Source: Pseudomonadota bacterium
GTDB taxonomy: Bacteria; Pseudomonadota; Alphaproteobacteria; Acetobacterales; Acetobacteraceae
Length of the DNA: 8,645 nucleotides
Reading direction: 5' to 3'
NCBI GenBank assembly: GCA_021785335.1
Contig: JAJYFW010000052.1
Location: forward strand, 1 to 8,645
Shown here: positions 6,603 through 8,645 of the stretch, piece by piece
How positions within the stretch are numbered: the first letter of the stretch is position 1
Layout of the letters: each line of letters opens with the position of its first letter
The notes under the pieces: model-generated
The model's database searches: none
Told to the model about the DNA's origin: nothing
The model's input: the letters and a program-made list of their open reading frames with translations, nothing else
Made by a program: the position numbers and the translations under genes

Positions 6603-6636
6603 CACCCACGCTAACACCCACGATCTGCCACCCACG
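6603..6636. repeat. Three direct CACCCACG repeats, 65-100 bases past the tRNA
   Basis: CACCCACG occurs exactly at 6603-6610, 6615-6622 and 6629-6636, with spacings of 12 and 14 bases. Short direct repeats at roughly helical spacing beside a tRNA 3' end resemble integrase arm-type sites. That reading is inference; no integrase gene is in the window. Confidence 0.5.
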
Positions 6637-6847
6637 GCGGGGCGACGGGCTGGGGAACCCAGGAGGACCTTGGCGGAAGGTACCCCGGATGTTTGGGAAA
6701 CGCTGGGACACCCCGCCATCATGGTCGCGATAGCCCCCGGAGTCGCAACGAAACGGGTGGCCTTGATCGGCGACGCAGCATCGATTCAATCGCGGCAGCG
6801 CGGCGGAGATGCAGGCGTCGTGGAGGGGGTTGGACATTCGGGCTTGC

Positions 6848-6896
6848 CCCCGCCAGACGGGGATAATCAGGCGCTCCTCCTCCAGCAGCCTGGAGG
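6848..6896 (+). other. Pair of hairpins upstream of the TIR gene
   Basis: CCCCG-CCAGA-CGGGG (6848-6862) and CCTCCAG-CAGC-CTGGAGG (6879-6896) are perfect stems of 5 and 7 base pairs. Neither is followed by a T run, so they are not standard intrinsic terminators. They end 65 bases before the proposed TIR start and could structure its leader or bind a regulator. Confidence 0.35.
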
Positions 6897-6961
6897 CTCA
6901 ACCGCATATTGCCCACCCCGCCCTACATGCCGCACTCTCACCGCAAATCGTAGGGCAACCG

Positions 6962-7429
6962 GTGGCATTGCAGGGCTTCATCTCCTACGCGCACGATGAT
7001 CGGAAGCTCTACGATGCCTTGCACCCCCACCTGCGCGGCGTCGAGCGTTCGTGCGGCATCACCTTCTGGGCGGACACCTCTCTCACCGCTGGGACGAGGT
7101 GGAATAACGAGATCGCCCGCCGTATCCAGGCCGCCCAGGTCGCTCTCCTCCTCATGTCCTACAACGCGGTCGGCAGCGACTACATCTGCGACACAGAGAT
7201 TCCCGCGATCGAGCGCCGCCGCGACGACGCCGGGCTGCTCATGATCCCTGTCATCCTCAACCGCTGCCTCTGGAACCACATCTGCGGCGCCTTTCAGGCC
7301 GTTCCCATGCGCGCCGGCCATCTACTCCCCGTCGCAGATTGGCACCCGCGCGAACATGGGTGCCACGCCGTGTCGGAACAGATCGACCGCGCCATCAAGG
7401 CCTATTTTGGTGCGAGCCTCACGCCATGA
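6962..7429 (+). CDS. Stand-alone TIR-domain protein, probable NAD-cleaving effector
   Basis: A 155-residue protein that is essentially one TIR domain. Box 1 is GFISYAHDDRKLYDALHPHL (residues 5-24), with basic and acidic residues in the usual order. The second block is ITFWADTSLTAGTRW (33-47), matching the W.D..i.pG..W pattern. It is followed by an alpha-helix and the strand VALLLMS. The motif SYNAVGSDYICDTEIPAI (66-83) matches the S......S.....E pattern of catalytic TIRs, placing the predicted catalytic Glu at 79. Strand LLMIPVIL and a conserved-looking RCLWNHICGAFQAVP follow. Bacterial TIRs commonly hydrolyse or cyclise NAD in immune signalling; activity here is inferred. The GTG at 6962 is preferred because the TIR fold begins directly after it; TTG 6968 or the in-frame ATG at 6809 are alternatives. 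It overlaps the next gene by ATGA. Confidence 0.85.
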   Translation: MALQGFISYAHDDRKLYDALHPHLRGVERSCGITFWADTSLTAGTRWNNEIARRIQAAQVALLLMSYNAVGSDYICDTEIPAIERRRDDAGLLMIPVILNRCLWNHICGAFQAVPMRAGHLLPVADWHPREHGCHAVSEQIDRAIKAYFGASLTP

Positions 7430-8645
7430 GCGACCGTCGCCCGCCCCCCGGCCACCGCGACAATTCCGCCCTTCTCGGTGCCCTCGCCGAGATCGACCGT
7501 ATCGGCATCGAGCTGCACTCCGTCGTACCGAAGCTGAACGACCCGCGCCTGCACGGCGCCGCCCTCGGCCTGGCTGAAGCGGCCATCGCGGTCGCACACG
7601 CCCACGTCCCCCACCCCGGCCCGGATATCGCAGATGCCCTTTCCGGCCTGCTCTCCGACGTACGTGCACTTGCGGTGCCGCAGCAGGACCCTGCATTCGG
7701 CGTGTCCCCCGCCCTTGACACCTTCCGCGGTGCCTGCGGCCGACTCATCCTCGCGGCCGTGCAGGGCCTGGACTGCACCCACGCCCTCGGCCTTCGCCCC
7801 AGCGAACCCGGCATTGCCCTGCCCGACGAGGCCGACGCAACCGCCCAACTCGGCCAGCTCCATGCTATCGAGCGGCGCATGGCGGCCACAGAAGCGGCCC
7901 TGAAGTCCCTCATCGAGAGCGGCACTGCGGTCCGCAACGACACACGCCAAGTCGGGTTAGTGAATTTTTTCGTGGGCGCCATGCGTGCCGAACTCGCCAT
8001 CGGCCGTCTGCAGCTTGGTGGCGATGGTCGCCGCCTCAACCTCGCCGGCCTTGCCCGCGCCGTCCAGGCCATGGCTGGCCTCACTGGCGACTTCCTCGCC
8101 ACCTTGCAGGGCTGGGCGGATCGCGCCCTGCCCGCGATCCTCAACGCCAGCAAGGCGGTTGGTCACCGCGTCAACCGTATTGCGGCTGGCGTCCATGCCG
8201 CCGCCTACCTTGCGCGCCGCCGTAGCACCGCCAGCACCGATCCCGACACGGGCTCGGCATCGGACCCATCGGATACGGCTGGTTCCGCGATATTCACGAT
8301 CCGAACCCTCCGCACCATGCTGCTGCGTGGCGAAACCCCGCCGCCCGAGTGGACCCCCCTGGTCGACGACCTCGATCTTAGCCGCACCCAGGTGAGTGAC
8401 CTCACGCCGCTGCGCGGCCTGACGGCACTGCAGAGTCTCGATCTCAGCGACACCCAGGTGAGTGACCTCACGCCGCTGCGCGGCCTGACGGCGCTGCAGG
8501 GTCTCGATCTCAGCGAAACCCAGGTGAGCGACCTCACGCCGCTGCGCGGCCTCACGGCACTGCAGAACCTCCATCTCGGCGGCATCAAGGTGAGCGACCT
8601 CACGCCGCTGCGAGGCCTCACGGCGCTTCAAAGCCTCAATCTCGA
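7426..8645 (+). CDS. Leucine-rich repeat protein with unknown helical N-terminal domain (3' end outside window)
   Basis: The frame is open from an ATG overlapping the TIR stop (ATGA) to the window edge, giving 406 residues with no stop. Residues 1-265 are alanine/leucine-rich and mostly helical with no domain I recognise. They include a heptad-like stretch (HAIERRMAATEAALKSLIES, 146-165) and a block from about 172 to 265 with repeated amphipathic helices (GLARAVQAMAGLTGDFLATL). A Ser/Thr/Asp linker (266-286) follows, then a short cap with TPPPEWTPLVDDL before the repeats. From residue 316 come four complete 22-residue LRRs and the start of a fifth, of SDS22/internalin-like spacing (LDLSDTQVSDL, then TPLRGLTALQS). 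No signal peptide or membrane helix is seen, so the protein is probably cytosolic. LRRs suggest ligand or partner sensing; coupling to the TIR gene suggests a sensor or regulator for it. What lies beyond the LRRs (more repeats, a Roc-COR GTPase, another effector) cannot be seen. Confidence 0.85.
   Translation, partial: MSDRRPPPGHRDNSALLGALAEIDRIGIELHSVVPKLNDPRLHGAALGLAEAAIAVAHAHVPHPGPDIADALSGLLSDVRALAVPQQDPAFGVSPALDTFRGACGRLILAAVQGLDCTHALGLRPSEPGIALPDEADATAQLGQLHAIERRMAATEAALKSLIESGTAVRNDTRQVGLVNFFVGAMRAELAIGRLQLGGDGRRLNLAGLARAVQAMAGLTGDFLATLQGWADRALPAILNASKAVGHRVNRIAAGVHAAAYLARRRSTASTDPDTGSASDPSDTAGSAIFTIRTLRTMLLRGETPPPEWTPLVDDLDLSRTQVSDLTPLRGLTALQSLDLSDTQVSDLTPLRGLTALQGLDLSETQVSDLTPLRGLTALQNLHLGGIKVSDLTPLRGLTALQSLNL
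8371..8645 (+). repeat. 66-base tandem repeats encoding LRRs (4+ copies, continues past window)
   Basis: Units begin at 8371, 8437, 8503, 8569 and 8635, with an exact 66-base period (22 codons). By eye, units 1 and 2 differ at 5 bases, 2 and 3 at 6, and 3 and 4 at 11. The most constant core is GTGAGYGACCTCACGCCGCT. The high identity, including at synonymous positions, points to recent tandem duplication or gene conversion. The array is cut by the window edge, so the copy number is unknown. Confidence 0.95.

Larger units (their letters stand above)
6538..6961. other. 424-base stretch without a supportable gene, downstream of tRNA-Ala
   Basis: Several frames are open here on both strands, but their translations show no recognisable domain, membrane pattern or family motif. 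One open + frame (6562-6999) has an AGGAGG at 6661 but would run into the TIR gene. Structure seen: three CACCCACG direct repeats (6603-6636), an imperfect inverted repeat (6581-6593 with 6701-6713, 11 of 13 bases), and two hairpins (6848-6862 and 6879-6896). No integrase, transposase or tRNA 3'-end copy is visible. It may hold an attachment region, decayed genes, or the promoter and leader of the TIR gene. Confidence 0.5.

Noticed and set aside
6339..6722. Minus-strand open frame covering the tRNA gene
   Set aside because: It runs straight through tRNA-Ala; the [20 protein letters not shown] stretch is the tRNA read as protein, a familiar false gene.
6526..6837. Minus-strand open frame downstream of the tRNA (103 codons)
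   Set aside because: It starts in the tRNA flank and shows no domain. A decayed integrase or transposase was considered, but no catalytic motif could be seen.
6562..6999. 145-codon open frame on the + strand with AGGAGG at 6661
   Set aside because: No recognisable motif, it overlaps the TIR start in another frame, and the Shine-Dalgarno-like sequence precedes only a TTG at 3 bases spacing.
7419..8153. Long minus-strand open frames opposite the LRR gene, also 7957-8631
   Set aside because: Their periodic sequence is the mirror of the 66-base LRR repeats and the Ala-rich coding of the + strand gene, which is joined to the TIR gene by ATGA.
8371..8645. CRISPR-like array
   Set aside because: The repeats are contiguous 66-base units with no unique spacers and are in frame as LRRs.

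Overview
This GC-rich window reads like a chromosomal segment of an alphaproteobacterium. The basis is gene content: a System I cytochrome c maturation run in the order ccmC-D-E-F-G-H-I with separate ccmH and ccmI, a DUF1674/SDHAF4 protein, folD next to a YggT protein, and a tRNA-Ala(CGC) with encoded CCA. Acetobacteraceae or another Rhodospirillales lineage is plausible, but the sequence alone does not fix the family.

Positions 1-4885 (+ strand) hold the ccm operon. The 3' end of ccmC is followed by ccmD, ccmE, ccmF, ccmG (dsbE), ccmH (ccmL type) and ccmI. Together these proteins deliver haem to the periplasm (CcmC/D), carry it covalently on CcmE, reduce the apocytochrome CxxCH cysteines (CcmG, CcmH), hold the apocytochrome (CcmI) and ligate haem (CcmF/H/I). 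The genes are packed very tightly. Two of the small gaps (ccmD-ccmE and ccmG-ccmH) are each spanned exactly by a mini-ORF whose start overlaps the upstream stop and whose stop overlaps the downstream start.

Positions 4886-6308 are housekeeping. A 58-residue DUF1674/SDHAF4 protein lies on the + strand and converges with a 4-base stop overlap on a minus-strand pair, yggT then folD. A tRNA-Ala(CGC) follows at 6462-6537 on the + strand.

The gene content changes after the tRNA. A stretch of 424 bases (6538-6961) has no supportable gene but contains short direct repeats (CACCCACG) and two hairpins, and could be the edge of an inserted island. It is followed by a two-gene unit with an ATGA overlap. 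The first gene encodes a 155-residue stand-alone TIR-domain protein that keeps the glutamate expected of NAD-cleaving TIRs. The second is open to the window edge and encodes a roughly 315-residue helix-rich domain of unknown kind followed by an array of 22-residue leucine-rich repeats, nearly identical at DNA level. This TIR plus LRR unit is the most interesting part of the window. By domain logic it could be a sensor-effector pair, for instance in phage defence, but that role is inference and the downstream part is not visible.
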